From positions 2,136,491 through 2,184,871 of the forward strand of contig KZ111140.1 of assembly GCA_002077045.2 (NCBI GenBank): a stretch of DNA of 48,381 bases. Direction: 5' to 3'. This document shows positions 38,102-48,381 of this stretch, piece after piece (position 1 is the first letter of the stretch; each line of letters starts with the position of its first letter). Made by a program: the position numbers and the translations under genes. Source of the stretch: Rachicladosporium sp. CCFEE 5018 (lineage: Eukaryota > Ascomycota > Dothideomycetes > Cladosporiales > Cladosporiaceae). Below the pieces are notes generated by a model. It worked only from the letters and a program-made list of their open reading frames with translations. It was not told where the DNA came from and ran no database searches.

Positions 38102-39848
38102 TCAAGCATTCCCATTCTGATGCGCGACCTCAATCGCATCCTCATCAGCGTCCGGCATCAGGACTTCCCGGGCATCTTCCGCTTCGTCTTCGAGCTTCTC
38201 GCGTGACAATGTGTAGCTCTTTCGCCATACGAAACCGACCAGAAGGATGCCAACGAACAGGGCAGTCATCAGCAATATGATGTTGACAGGTACTGGATCG
38301 TTGCCAAAGGTCCGGTGTGTGAGGGTGTCGAGCGCAGCCTGCGTGAAGTTGAAGAGACCTGCGAGGCAAATGACGAGACCGTAGACCTACATAGCCGTTA
38401 GTACTTGTTGTCTGCATCTTCGATTGCCGAGCATCGCAGCTTACCTTGCCAAACGTGGCGAACCCGAACACCTTCGCGCTGTAGTCGCTCACAGCTGTGT
38501 AGTACAGCGGGCGATATATCACGAAGACACAAACGTTCGCATACGCCGCCCACATCTCCCCAATCACACCGAACGCACCGATAAGCGTCGCAAGGCCCAC
38601 CAATAAAGCAAGGGCGAACGGCGTGCTAGTATGATCGAGCACAATGCCAATAAGCGGCACAGCTATCACGCCACCAAGCGGCAGGGCAACGTCGAAGAAC
38701 TCATTCACCTGCACACCTGCGGAGTGCGAGTGTAGAAGCTCCGTATACTGTGTTCTGACAGTAGCGACGAAGTAGTTGATCCGTAGCATCTGGACGACCG
38801 TGAAGAGCGTGATGAGCACGAACCAGGGTGAGAGCACTTGTTGAAGCGCAGTCTTTCCATGCATAGCGCCGTAGACTCCAGATTGGTTCGCTCGCTTTTC
38901 CTCGACGGCAACGCGTTTGTCTGCCTTCTTGGGGCCGAGCAGAGCAGTGATCTCGCTTGTTACGCTTTCGCGGTCGCGACGTCGGCCAGGAGTGCGATGG
39001 TCGCCATTGGTCGTAGCCGAGGGTGGCTCTTCTTCGACTTGAGCGACAAGCTCACCAATAGTCTTGTAAGATTGCGCTGGCATAAGAAAAATCTGAGCGA
39101 GGAGGATGAAGACCGCGACAAGATAGCAAAGGAAGAACTTCTTCGGGGTGAAGGAGCCATTTGTGCCTTGGTAGAGTAGTCTATAGCCCAGAGAAATGGC
39201 ACTACTTGTGTCGAATGCTCCAGTCAGTAGTGCCAGTATCGAGCCGGAGTATTTAGGGAAGGTATTGCTCAGCTGAAAGCTCGAGATGAAAACGAATGGT
39301 CCGCCGAGAGCAAGGAAGAAGTAGCCCGGTATATAGCCATCGAACGGCAGTTCCGCAGCAAAAGCCATGAATAGCGATCCCAATGTCAAGAACGCCACAC
39401 CGACCAGACTCGCGATCCTGGGTCCATAGCGGTCCAGCACAGTCCCCACAGGCAGGGCGCAGACGTTCGTGCTCACAGCCGCCACAGTGAACATGAGATT
39501 CAGCCGCAGCTCCTGCTCATAGCACACCCACACTCCATCGCGAAGCTCCTGCTTCGTGCATGTCTCACGATAGACGCCTTCCTGTACCAGCACAGGCTTG
39601 ATAGCAGCGTAGCCGAAGACCGGGCCGGCAGCGAGGAGACAGTAAATTGCTGCTACGGCTACTTGAGCGATGCGTTTCGATTTACTAGTTTCGACCACTC
39701 CGACGGGTGGCTCTTCGTGGGTGACTGGCGGATCCCATTGAGCTACCGGGTTGAAAGACAGTCTTCGTCGCTCCGAGCCAGCAGGTGATTGGCCTCGCCA
39801 TGGATCGAAACCTCCGGTCGACGATCGGCGTTGGTCGTTAAGTGCCAT
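38102..39848 (-). CDS. MFS transporter, SLC43/FMP42-like, copy B
   Basis: CDS is complement(join(38102..38386,38445..39848)), 562 aa. The intron (58 bp, GTAAGC...TAG) is unrelated in sequence to that of copy A and stays open in frame, so an unspliced frame of 567 codons (38145-39848) also exists. Splicing gives the conserved VYGLVICLAGLFNFTQ continuation and is preferred. Exon 2 and the end of exon 1 (up to ~38560) are diverged from copy A at many silent sites; from there to the start the copies are nearly identical. One codon fewer than copy A (CYLVAVF versus CYLVVPVF). Confidence 0.83.
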
Positions 39849-40060
39849 TGTGTCGTCTGCTATCTGCGGATATAGCTACGAATGAGCTCGATATGTACAA
39901 ACTCAACCCCGCAAACAGCAGTACGGCACGAGACCTCAAGGTACAGCGTGCTAGTAGTGTTCCTTGAGCTTTGCGGGTAAATAGAAGGTCTAACGAATGA
40001 GGAATGAAAGGGACCTGGAAAAGAAGAGTCCCATGGACGCGAACACTGCAAGAAATCTGT

Positions 40061-40087
40061 AGATAAGGGCATATCAAATTAGATAAG
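40061..40087 (+). promoter_or_regulatory. Twin AGATAAG sites upstream of MFS transporter, copy B
   Basis: Same pair, 20 bp apart, 213-239 bp before the ATG; the TATAAAA-like stretch between them in copy A is TATCAAA here, so the GATA sites outlast the intervening sequence. Confidence 0.4.
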
Positions 40088-40182
40088 CGCCGATCTCACC
40101 GAACAGATGGGGCCTTTCTCGGCTATTGTATCGGTCACTATGGCATTGAAGCTGTGGGTGCAGAGACCATCGAGATGCATAG

Positions 40183-40190
40183 GTCACGTG
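40183..40190. promoter_or_regulatory. GTCACGTG E-box upstream of MFS transporter, copy B
   Basis: bHLH-type palindrome 335 bp before the MFS ATG, conserved with copy A. Confidence 0.35.
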
Positions 40191-40449
40191 AATGTGTCTG
40201 GCAATGGCGTGCAGAGTTTTCTGTGCATGTTCATATAGAGGAGATGAAAGTAGACGCGCAGCTCGCCGGTAGAATGATGCTGCCGTATGGGGTTATCTCG
40301 GCGTGTTCTGCTGGCTGCTGACTTAACGGCGCCTTGGCAGTATGCCTGACAGGATGTCTCCAATTTCTGATTGCTGACCTACTCCCCATGCCTCAACTCG
40401 AATTTTTGGCGAGGTCGCTCGACGCATCCGCGCTATAGACACGCCCGTC

Positions 40450-42174
40450 TCAATCCTTATCCAGCCTCACTGCCGCATTGCTCTCAATGAACCCCAGATC
40501 CACCTTGTGTCCAAGTAGCTCTCGGATGTTACTCACCCCATACTTAATCATCGTCGGCCTCTCCAGACTCAGCCCAAACCCATAGACTCTCAGATCCTCC
40601 GGCAACCCCATGGGCAACAGCATCTCCGGCCTGAACATCCCACTATTCCCAATCTCCACCCACTTGTCCAACCCCGCATGAAAGCCAAAAACCTCCATGC
40701 TCGGCTCCGTGTAGGGATTGTAAGCGGGCTTGAAGCGCAGATTCGTGATGCCGAGTTTCTTGAAGAAGGACGCGAGGAAGTCCATGAGCCCACCGAGCGT
40801 GAGGCCGTAGTCGGCTATGACGCCTTCGATCTGGTGGAATTCAGCTAGATGCGTGGCGTCTACGGTCTCGTTGCGGAAGACGCGGTCGATGCTGAAGTAG
40901 CGTGCGGGCCGGGGGTTAGCGGCGAGGCGGTGCAGGCAGTAGGTTGAGACGGCTGTGGTATGCGTACGTAGAACGAGACGGGTGGTTTCGGCTTCGTTGT
41001 AAGGGTAGCGGTAGCCTATTGAGCCGAAGGCGCCGGTCTCGTGCACGGTGCGGACGTCGGAGGCGTACTTGGCGTAGTCTAGTTTGGAGGACTTGGAGGT
41101 TGAGGTGGAGAAGGTGGCGCTGTCTGCTTCCATTTCGTCGAGAGCGGCGTCGGCTATGGGGTCTGGGCCTGGAGGGCCGGAGGAGGGTGGGTCGGAGACG
41201 TAGAAGGTGTCTTGGAGGTCGCGGGCGGGGTGTTGTTGGGGGACGAAGAGAGCGTCGAAGTTCCAGAAGCCAGAGTCGACGAATCTGGGTATTGTTAGTA
41301 TCCTGCTACTGGGCACGAAGGACCACAGCTTTCTCACCTCGCCGTTGGCATCTCGATGAAGTCCCAATTGAAGAAGATCTTCCTGAACTCCTCCCGCACC
41401 TTATTCAGGGGATGCAGCGCCCCAGAGTTCTGATTCGCACCTAATGCCTTGAAGTTGTATGGCTTGAAGTTCGCAGTCTGCCAGCTCCCATCCTCAAGCA
41501 TCTCTGCTGTGAGATCTGTAACCTCGACGGGTATCTCCTTCGCCCATCGTGGCCCCTTCCGTACTTTGTACGCGATCTGCTTCTGGGTTGCGACAAGCTT
41601 TCGCTTTTGGTAGTCTTTCAATTGTTTTGGGTCTGGGAAAGCAGCGTTCGTCGCAACATGTTCCAGTAGCTCTCTCGTAACATCCTGCACTGAGTCCGCG
41701 ATTGGTACGAGCGAGTCGCCGTCCTTCTTGATCCACTTCAGCTTAAAGGCATTGCCTTGTCCGACCTTGGCTGACTCGGCTGCGACTTTTTGCTACCGGA
41801 GCTGTAAGTCAGCTTAGCTCCTGACTCTACGCATACCATTGACTGTCCACGAGACGTACAGGCAGTTCCTTGATCGACAACTTCCCACTCGCCTTCACAG
41901 CTTTCCACACCTTGTACTCATGACTCCCCTCATCTGCAATTTGCTGACCCTCTGCAGTAAGGACAACAATTTCTCGATCTTGGGTATCGTATTCGACCAT
42001 CGACCGACTTGCTAATCGGTCCAGTGCGGCTTTGATCTCTGCTTGGGGTGTTTCCGGGAACTGTGACTGTGTTTGGAACGGATCATTTTCCTCCAGGGCC
42101 TCGAGGATGTCCAGTGTGAGATCTCTACTGCCATTGTGCAATGGCACGGGCACTGGCCCACGTTGACCAGGCAT
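40450..42174 (-). CDS. FRS2: Phenylalanyl-tRNA synthetase alpha chain, complete
   Basis: CDS is complement(join(40450..41284,41338..41792,41860..42174)), 534 aa (human FARSA 508). Charges tRNA-Phe in the cytosol as part of an alpha2-beta2 enzyme. N-terminal DNA-binding-like winged-helix region in exon 1 (ALDRLASRSMVEYD, EGSHEYKVW). Exon 2 has AKVGQGNAFKLKWIKKDG and the lead-in to motif 1. Exon 3 has motif 2 (~386-410) and motif 3 (~492-506). For intron 1 I chose donor GTACGT after KELP and acceptor TAG before QKVAAE, the combination that stays in frame; the later GTATGC donor does not. Divergent from PHO8 by 366 bp. Confidence 0.93.
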
Positions 42175-42540
42175 CTTGTATGCGCTGGAGGAGTGTGGTA
42201 GAGAGCAGTCAATGCCTCTTAGCTATCACTCTCGAAACGCATATGACTCGCAGCGACTGTCTCCAGATTTCAATGTGACGCAGAGCCTCATTGACGTATC
42301 GACAGGAACTAGCTCCGGCTGCTCCCTGCCAATCACGCTACATTCCTGGCTGCGCCTTCGCGATCACATGCAAGACACTGGGCCCAACCATTTGACCTGG
42401 ACGGAGCATCTTTCCTATACACCTCTCTACAGGACTAGCAACTACGCATCCAGGCCTACTATCCAGCTCTTCAAATCATAACACCTGGACTTCCTACCCT
42501 ATAACCATATACGACCACATCTGGACGAGACCAACGAGCA
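42175..42540. promoter_or_regulatory. Divergent promoter FRS2 / PHO8
   Basis: 366 bp between two start codons. No CACGTG (Pho4-type) site is present, so classical phosphate control of PHO8 is not evident from this region. Confidence 0.45.
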
Positions 42541-44319
42541 ATGCCTGGCGGAGAGGAGCCACTGTTGCGCCCTGGCTCCCCGACTTCCAATGACAGCGCG
42601 ATAGCGGAGGAGGATGCTCTCCTCACGGGAGAGCGGACGGGAAAGGAGGACATCACATCCACCACTCGCAGCAAATGGCGGGAGATAGGCCTCTTCGTCT
42701 GGGCCCTGCTGGCTACGGTTACTGTCGTGATCTTGGCTGTAGTATATCAACACTCGCAGACCACCGGCAAGTCGGCAGAATCGGATAGCATACCCACTGG
42801 CAAGCGAAACCTCATCTTCATGGTCAGCGATGGCATGGGTCCGACCTCACTGGCTCTCACTCGAGGGTACAGGCAGTTTACGGACAAGCTGCCTTGGGAC
42901 GACACACTCATCATTGATGATCACATGATTGGTCAAAGTCGGACGCGAAGCTCTAGTTCGCTAGTGACAGACAGTGCTGCTGGTGCGACGGCGTTCAGCT
43001 GCGGACAGAAGAGCTACAATGGAGCTATCTCAGTGCTGCCAGATCACACCCCTTGCGGCAGTGTCATGGAGGCTGCCAAGCGACTGGGCTACACGACTGG
43101 TCTGGTCGTGACCACGCGGATTACTGATGCAACTCCCGCTGTATTCGCAAGCCATGTTCGTAGAAGGGAGATGGAGGATGATGTTGCTTTGCAGATGATC
43201 GGCGAGACACACCCTCTCGGCAGGATGGTTGATTTGATGTTCGGAGGCGGCCGGTGCCACTTTCTCCCAAATTCCAATGAGCGAAGCTGTCGCAACGATA
43301 CCACCGACGTGGTCAGCACCGCGAAGGACGCAGGTTGGAGCTATATTTCAACACGCTCTGAGTTCGACAGCCTGAGCTCAGCGCCAGCACTCCCCCTACT
43401 CGGCCTTTTCGCCGACCAAGATATTCCCTACGAGATTGATCGTCGTTTCCAATACTCTACCTACCCACCTTTAAAGTCAACAGCTTTGAAAGCCCTAGAA
43501 GCTCTCAGCGCAGCGACCAAAAATACAGAGCAGGGCTTTTTCATCATGATCGAGGGCTCTCGTATTGACCATGCTGGACACGCCAACGATCCGGCAGCCC
43601 AGGTCCACGAAGTTCTTGCCTATGACGAGACCATTGCAGCTGTCCTGGACTTCATCGAACGTACCGAGACACCCACGCTCATGGTCTCGACCTCCGACCA
43701 CGAGACTGGTGGCCTAGCAACAGCCCGACAGCTTCACCCAACATACCCAGACTACCTCTGGTACCCCAGCGTACTAGCCAATGCCTCGCACTCTTCCGCC
43801 TGGACAGCACACCAATACCATCTATACCTCGACGCCCTCTCCCACAACACCTCCGCCCCTAATGAGGAAATAGCGCTCAAGAACGAAAAGCTCGCCTACC
43901 TGACCACCCTCGCCTCCTCCAATCTCGGCATTCACGACGCTTCTTCCGATGAACTCTCCACCCTCGTCTCCGCACCTGCAATAGCAGCGTACAGCTTCGC
44001 GGACATGGTCTCCCGCCGCGCCCAAACCGGCTGGTCCACGCACGGTCACTCGGGCGCGGACGTGAATATCTTCGCCTCGAACCGCGAGTGGGCTAAGGAC
44101 CTCGCTGGCAATCACGAGAACACCGAGATCGGCGAGTTCTTGCGACGTTACTTAGGTGCTGAGGAGGAGGTGGAGAAGGTCACGGCCGAGCTGAGGGAGA
44201 AGATGGATGTCTCGCATCTGGGCGAGATTCCGAAGGAGGGCGAACGGCTGGATGGGCAGGATCATCTGGATCATTATCATGGCGATCACAGGAAGCGATG
44301 TACCGGCTGCGGAGCGTAG
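42541..44319 (+). CDS. PHO8: Alkaline phosphatase, vacuolar PHO8 type
   Basis: 592 aa, single exon. Repressible-type alkaline phosphatase, probably a type II vacuolar membrane protein: short cytosolic tail with EEPLLRPG and EEDALLTG acidic/di-leucine sorting-like signals, one helix (~50-70, LFVWALLATVTVVILAVVY), then the lumenal catalytic domain. Metal and active-site residues visible: SDGMG (Asp97), VTDSAAGATAF with nucleophile Ser145, EGSRIDHAGHAND, STSDHETGGL and STHGHSGADV. The C-terminus is His/Asp-rich (DHLDHYHGDH) and ends RKRCTGCGA. Immediately after the TAG the same frame stays open for 62 further codons (see next entry). Present once, outside the duplicated segment. Confidence 0.93.
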   Translation: MPGGEEPLLRPGSPTSNDSAIAEEDALLTGERTGKEDITSTTRSKWREIGLFVWALLATVTVVILAVVYQHSQTTGKSAESDSIPTGKRNLIFMVSDGMGPTSLALTRGYRQFTDKLPWDDTLIIDDHMIGQSRTRSSSSLVTDSAAGATAFSCGQKSYNGAISVLPDHTPCGSVMEAAKRLGYTTGLVVTTRITDATPAVFASHVRRREMEDDVALQMIGETHPLGRMVDLMFGGGRCHFLPNSNERSCRNDTTDVVSTAKDAGWSYISTRSEFDSLSSAPALPLLGLFADQDIPYEIDRRFQYSTYPPLKSTALKALEALSAATKNTEQGFFIMIEGSRIDHAGHANDPAAQVHEVLAYDETIAAVLDFIERTETPTLMVSTSDHETGGLATARQLHPTYPDYLWYPSVLANASHSSAWTAHQYHLYLDALSHNTSAPNEEIALKNEKLAYLTTLASSNLGIHDASSDELSTLVSAPAIAAYSFADMVSRRAQTGWSTHGHSGADVNIFASNREWAKDLAGNHENTEIGEFLRRYLGAEEEVEKVTAELREKMDVSHLGEIPKEGERLDGQDHLDHYHGDHRKRCTGCGA

Positions 44320-44508
44320 GGTGCTGCGCATCATCCTGTGCATGCGAAGTCGAGTGTGGCCGGTTTCCATGATCAGACACTGGTGCATGTCAAGCAGCAG
44401 CAGCACAAGACGCATGACGAGGTGGCCTTGCTACCAGCCTTCGATCGGGAGTATGTTGAGAAAGTCCGACACGAAGTGGAGTATATGTGTGTTGCTTGTG
44501 AGGCTTAG
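44320..44508 (+). other. 62-codon in-frame open extension after PHO8 stop
   Basis: Following TAG at 44317-44319 the PHO8 frame continues without a stop to TAG at 44506-44508, encoding a protein-like tail: HDQTLVHVKQQQHK, then DEVALLPAFDREYVEKVRHE and a CVAC pair. No intron that would skip the first stop is evident (nearest GT...AG pairs are too short). It may be ancestral coding sequence cut off by a stop mutation, a readthrough extension, a sequencing error at the stop, or chance. Confidence 0.4.
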
Positions 44509-45372
44509 AGGGCCGGAGTGAAGCTGGCGAAGTATCTGCACTTCCGGGCATGGGTAGCGGGCATGGGGATCGCGAGATTCGGAGCGCTGTTTGTGAGATA
44601 AGTATTACATTGCATGGTGTAAGACTCGGCTGGATGCGTAGGACCTGCGAAGCATGGGCGGATGTGAGGGAGCATGGGGAGCGTTTCCGGCGGCGTTATC
44701 GTTACTACATATACCCTATGATTTGAGCCTGTACGCATGATACCTACTTTGACCCGCTCGATATCGTTCTGATGCTGGCGTGGAAGAGCACGAAGGTGCC
44801 GCCGCTCTTCCCAAAGGCTGAACATCTCTCATGCAATTATCGACCGCGTCAGAGTATTGAGCCACTGGTCGAAGCGCGGTGAAGAGCAAGAGGGACACCA
44901 AAGAAGACTGTTCTCGACTCATCGATGTTACCTCTCACGCGTGTTGTTGCTCCATGATAGGCTCCGCAACGGTGCCTACAGTAGCATACACAACCTTGGG
45001 GGTTTGGATCAGCGGAGGTAGGATCAAGGCATATGTCACATAATCTCATTCTCTTCTAGCGCCAGTGCACAGTGAGTGTGCCACTTTCCTCTACGCAGTC
45101 ATACCAGTACTCCGCAGTGATAGCCACCCGTCCAAACCCATAACCCCCTAGCAGACTTTCTGCAGCTGACCGGAACAGCTGATCGCCCAAACGCAACAGA
45201 TGCCGCATGCGTAGTTGATACAGCTCCTGAAAGAGCCAAAGCATACCTCCCTGATCCGAGCCTCTTTTGCCCAGTCTATACCATGTTTGTCATTTGACCC
45301 ATACTTTTCGCAGCGAAGGATGCAGATAGCCTAGCCCATATTCCCGGTTCTGATCTTCGTGTCGAGTCCGCA
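44509..45372. other. intergenic, convergent PHO8 / ABC transporter
   Basis: 864 bp between the open extension and the ABC transporter stop. Only short ORFs of no recognisable kind are present. Confidence 0.5.
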
Positions 45373-48300
45373 TTAGTCTCTGTGCTCCTGCACTGGTGAG
45401 GGCGACCTGACCGCGCCACTGCGTAAAGACTCCCTCTGCGCAATTGAGGCATTCTCACTCACATTTCCAGTCGCGGCCTCGGCAGTACGACTACCCATCG
45501 AAGCCGCGATCAGCGTGCCTGTGCTACCACGAGGCGACATGCTCAAGCTTCCCAGCCTCGCCGCAGTCCCATCGCCATTCACCTGCGGCTGCTCCCCACC
45601 AATAAGCGCACCCGAGGCGAACACCGCACGCTCATCTTCATCGCTGCTACCAGGCGAGTCCTCCACTCCAGCAGCGTCGACTCCGCTAGCGCGTATAGCA
45701 GACGAGCTCATACTCTCCCGCCTCAAGCGATCAGCTTTGTCTCTGAGGATCTTAGCCTCTTCAGCCGCCCGCTGCGCTCGGACCTGCTTCTTCCACATGC
45801 CAGCGTACTTGCCCCTAGCAGATAGTAACTCCTGGTGTGTGCCTTTCTCGGCGACTTTGCCCTCGTGCAGGACGAGGATCTGGTCGCACATTGTGATTGT
45901 GCTGAGGCGGTGGGCGATGACGAGCATTGTCCTGCCGCGAGCGAGTGTCTGGAGAGCCTCTTGGATGTGCTCCTCGGTTTCGGTGTCGAGTGCTGCTGTG
46001 GCTTCGTCGAGGAGGATGATGCGGGGATCTTTGATGATGGTGCGTGCGATGGCGACACGCTGTTTCTCACCACCTGAGAGGCGGAGCCCGCGCTCACCGA
46101 CTTTGGTCTCGTAGCCGTCCGGGAAAGAGAGAATCTTCTCGTGAATGCTGGCTGCGCGGCAAGCAGCGTAGATCTCCTCGTCTGTGGCTGACTGGCGGGC
46201 GTACTTGAGGTTGTACATCAGACTCTCGTTGAAGAGGACTGTGTCTTGTGGCACAACACCGATGTGACGACGCAAGCTGTCGATTGTGACGTTCTGCACC
46301 TCATGGCCGTCAATCTGCAATGACCCGGATTGAGGATTGTAGAAGCGGAACAGCAATCTGAACACAGTCGACTTCCCGCCACCGGACTCGCCCACCAACG
46401 CTGTGCTAGTCCCAGGCTTGCAGCGGAAGCTCAAGCCCTGTAGCGCTGGCTTGCGAGTATCGTATGTGAAGTGCACGTCATTGTAACGGAGATCTCCCTC
46501 GCAAGATGGCAGCTCGAAGGCATCGGGCGCATCGACGACTGTCGGCTGCTCTTTGAAGAGCTCTAGCATGCGCTCGGAGTTGATCATGTTGTTCTGGATC
46601 ATCCGGTAGAACGTGCCGAAGAAATTCAACGGTCCTTGGAGTTGTGTCATGTAGGTCAGCAGCGTGACGAACTTACCGACCTCCAGCTGCCCATCTGTGA
46701 CTTGGTAGGCCGCGATGAAACAAGCGACGATCAGACCAGCCATGAAGACCAGGTTTTGGATCGTGTTCATCAGGGCCAGCGAGAAGGTGACGAGATACTC
46801 GGCCTTCTGATACTTGACCACCGCATCTCTGTACCGATTGAACTCGTACTCCTCTGCATTAAAGTACTTAACAGTCTCGTAGGAAGTCATCGAGTCGTTC
46901 TTGACGGCGTCTTCCTCACGGCTGGCGTTCGTCGCCTGCCTGCGGATGTCGGCGCGCCACGCCGCCATGCGGATTGTGATGTAGATGTACCAGAATGTGA
47001 CGACAGCGATCACCAGGGCGTAGTAGGCGTCGAACACAACGAGGAAATATATGATAGCCAGACCCAGATCGACGAGCATCGGAAGCACGTTAAACGTGAT
47101 GCTCTCCAGAAACGTGTTCAGTGACGAACCCTTGCCAAGCGCAGACAGCACTTCGCCAGTCTTCTTGCCGAGATGGAACTCCAGACTCAGCTGGTGTACG
47201 TGCTCAAATGCAGCCACAGACAATTCCCGGTACGAGTACTGTTCAATTGGGATCCAGAGGACCTGCCTGGCGGCTCCGAGGAGGCCGTTCGAGCCTTGGA
47301 ATATGCGGAATATAACGTACAGCGAGATCGCTTGCCATGGCATTTGAATAGGCCCATCACGACCAGCCAGGATTTTGGTAATATTACCAGCCTGGATCGG
47401 GACGGCAATCTGAATGCCGCGTTGTATGATGACGATCGTGAAGCAGAGCACGAAGTAGACCTGCAGCTTGCGGTCTTTGTATGGCCAGATGTATGGAATG
47501 AACATGCCGTACGCACGGATGTATTCCCACCAGCTTCGCGACGGCGTTTCTTTTGGCTTCTCCCATCCTGCGGGCACTTCGTGGTGTGGTCCAGAGGGCT
47601 TACCATTCGTGGCACCGTACCCGTTCACGCCGCCGTGCTCAGCACTGCCGTTGCCCTGATGTGCACCGGCTAGCAAACCCTGTCGCTCCTCTTCGGCCGA
47701 TGCGGCTCGCTTCCGAGTCGCCGCTCTAAGGTAGGTGAATAGTACATAGAAGGCACCGAGGGCGATGAGAAGTATCACACGAACCAAATCGAGTGTGACC
47801 TCTGTGATCTCCCATTCCGTCATCTCACGTTCCAGCTCGCCGCCGTGAGGGTCGCCGACTTTTGGCTGGCGATGCTCGTGTGTGTAAACGGCGAATGATG
47901 CTCCGAGGAGGATCGTCTCCATGACTGTAGCAACACTCCATGTTATGAGGTGTGCCGAGGTTGGCGAGGGCTTCGTGTCAATGAGTGTAATTTGGAGGAG
48001 GGCGTAGACCATGAAGGACCCGATCAAGTAGATCTATCGAGTCAGCGTGCGAGTCCGCAGGTGGTGCATCAAGTGTACTCACTGTCGGCGCTTGCCCACA
48101 CCACCATCTGTCCTCTCGGCCCACCAAGGCGTGTACAATTACCAGCGCAATATTTCCACACAGACTCAAGAGTACCCCCGCTTGAAGTCCGATGAATAGC
48201 AGTTTTCTCGTCTTGCTGAAGTCCGCGGCCTGCGACTTCGTATCTTCCTTCTTCTGCTTCTTGGGCAGCGGCTTGCCTCCTGGGCCAAGCTGGTCGGATT

Positions 48301-48381
48301 GGATCGTGTCATCATTATCATTACGGGCAGTGAGTATGCTCTGGATCGTGAACGCGGCGATGAACAGCACGAGCAGAACTA
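45373..48381 (-). CDS. hmt1: Half-size ABC transporter, Hmt1/ABCB6 type, 5' end cut by window
   Basis: CDS is complement(join(45373..48033,48083..>48381)); intron 49 bp (GTGAGT...TAG) joins CGQAPT to IYLIGSF. 986 codons visible; the N-terminus lies beyond the window. The N-terminal extra membrane domain (FIAAFTIQSIL, LLFIGLQAGVLLSLCGNIALVIV, LITWSVATVMETILLGASFAV, LVRVILLIALGAFYVLFTYL) before the six-helix ABC core is the mark of ABCB6/Hmt1 vacuolar transporters as opposed to mitochondrial Atm1. The nucleotide-binding domain has Walker A GESGGGKST (~46369-46395), signature LSGGEKQRVAIAR and Walker B IILLDEATAALD, then an H-loop in VIAHRLSTI. S. pombe Hmt1 carries phytochelatin/Cd; the substrate here is inferred. 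The long Ser-rich tail (SPGSSDEDE) is probably cytosolic. Confidence 0.9.

Larger units (their letters stand above)
39849..40449. promoter_or_regulatory. Promoter region of MFS gene / PheRS 3' side, copy B
   Basis: 601 bp. Holds AGATAAG at 40061-40067 and 40081-40087 and GTCACGTG at 40183-40190, all at distances from the MFS ATG matching copy A to within 2 bp. The part beyond ~40200 is much diverged. Confidence 0.5.
21275..41624. repeat. Copy B of the duplicated segment
   Basis: Counterpart of 676-21174, same gene order and orientation. Identity to copy A varies in blocks, from near-identical (e.g. 25460-32370, 33295-34070, 38570-40010, 40850-41624) to about 85% (22620-25450) and lower (36220-38560). 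From 41625 on the sequence is unique. Confidence 0.97.

Noticed and set aside
38145..39848. 567-codon continuous reading of MFS copy B
   Set aside because: It runs through a GTAAGC...TAG intron; after splicing the protein continues with the conserved last helices as in copy A.
676..41624. A genuine 20.5 kb tandem duplication taken at face value
   Set aside because: The two copies meet only through a 100-N placeholder, and the homologous segment stops exactly at both gap edges; no real junction is present in the sequence.
41825..41860. GTATGC donor for FRS2 intron 1 (after DSQW)
   Set aside because: Using it puts the next exon out of frame; the GTACGT donor 25 nt upstream (41859) gives an in-frame join to QKVAAE.
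44281..44340. An intron skipping the PHO8 stop codon
   Set aside because: The only GT...AG pairs around the TAG give ~20 nt introns without a branch site, too short to splice.
1..48381. Mobile elements, CRISPR arrays, biosynthetic gene cluster or viral sequence
   Set aside because: No transposase, reverse transcriptase, terminal repeats, PKS/NRPS or viral-type genes were seen; all supported genes are ordinary chromosomal fungal genes.

Overview
The window is nuclear DNA of a filamentous ascomycete (Pezizomycotina). The evidence is GC-rich coding sequence, 49-223 bp GT-AG introns with CTAAC/CTGAC-like branch sites, eukaryotic housekeeping genes (RPL34, RRP41, cytosolic PheRS alpha, PHO8) and fungal-type families. 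A Dothideomycete black yeast with a doubled or hybrid genome, such as Hortaea werneckii, would fit the layout; that species-level guess is inference.

Layout: two sequence blocks are joined by exactly 100 N (21175-21274). Block 1 (1-21174) starts inside RPL34 and then carries an 11-gene segment: RRP41(-), an ERCC6L2-like SNF2 ATPase(+), a GNAT(+), a large nuclear-looking repeat protein(-), an FMN-dependent 2-hydroxyacid dehydrogenase(+), a DUF2231 membrane protein(-), a RidA/YjgF protein(+), two tandem paralogous four-helix membrane proteins(+,+), an SLC43/FMP42-like MFS transporter(-) and the 3' part of PheRS alpha(-). Block 2 (21275-48381) begins at the base equivalent to 676 and repeats all 11 genes in the same order and orientation to 41624. 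It then goes on alone through the rest of PheRS alpha, a PHO8-type alkaline phosphatase and an Hmt1/ABCB6-type ABC transporter cut by the window end. The duplication runs from the first base after the gap to the last base before it. This looks like two overlapping homeologous or haplotypic contigs scaffolded end to end, not a proven tandem repeat.

Divergence between the copies is strongly mosaic by eye. Some stretches (GNAT, repeat protein, DUF2231, most of the MFS gene, 5' part of PheRS) are about 98-99% identical. The SNF2 gene is about 85% identical with many synonymous changes, and the paralogous membrane-protein block is lower still, with intergenic DNA that barely aligns. Within this, copy A of the SNF2 gene has a clean 107 bp intron next to Walker A that copy B lacks, although both encode 1023 aa.

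Other points: the SNF2 protein carries a SEC-C-type zinc motif (CxC-x8-CC). The repeat protein has eight copies of an HP/H-x-G-x-G-[RFWK]-[YW] module that I do not recognise. The genes are ordinary chromosomal housekeeping and metabolic loci. I see no mobile element, CRISPR, tRNA, rRNA or biosynthetic cluster, and no operon-like functional grouping. Neighbouring divergent pairs (RRP41/SNF2, repeat protein/dehydrogenase, DUF2231/RidA, FRS2/PHO8) share intergenic promoter regions.
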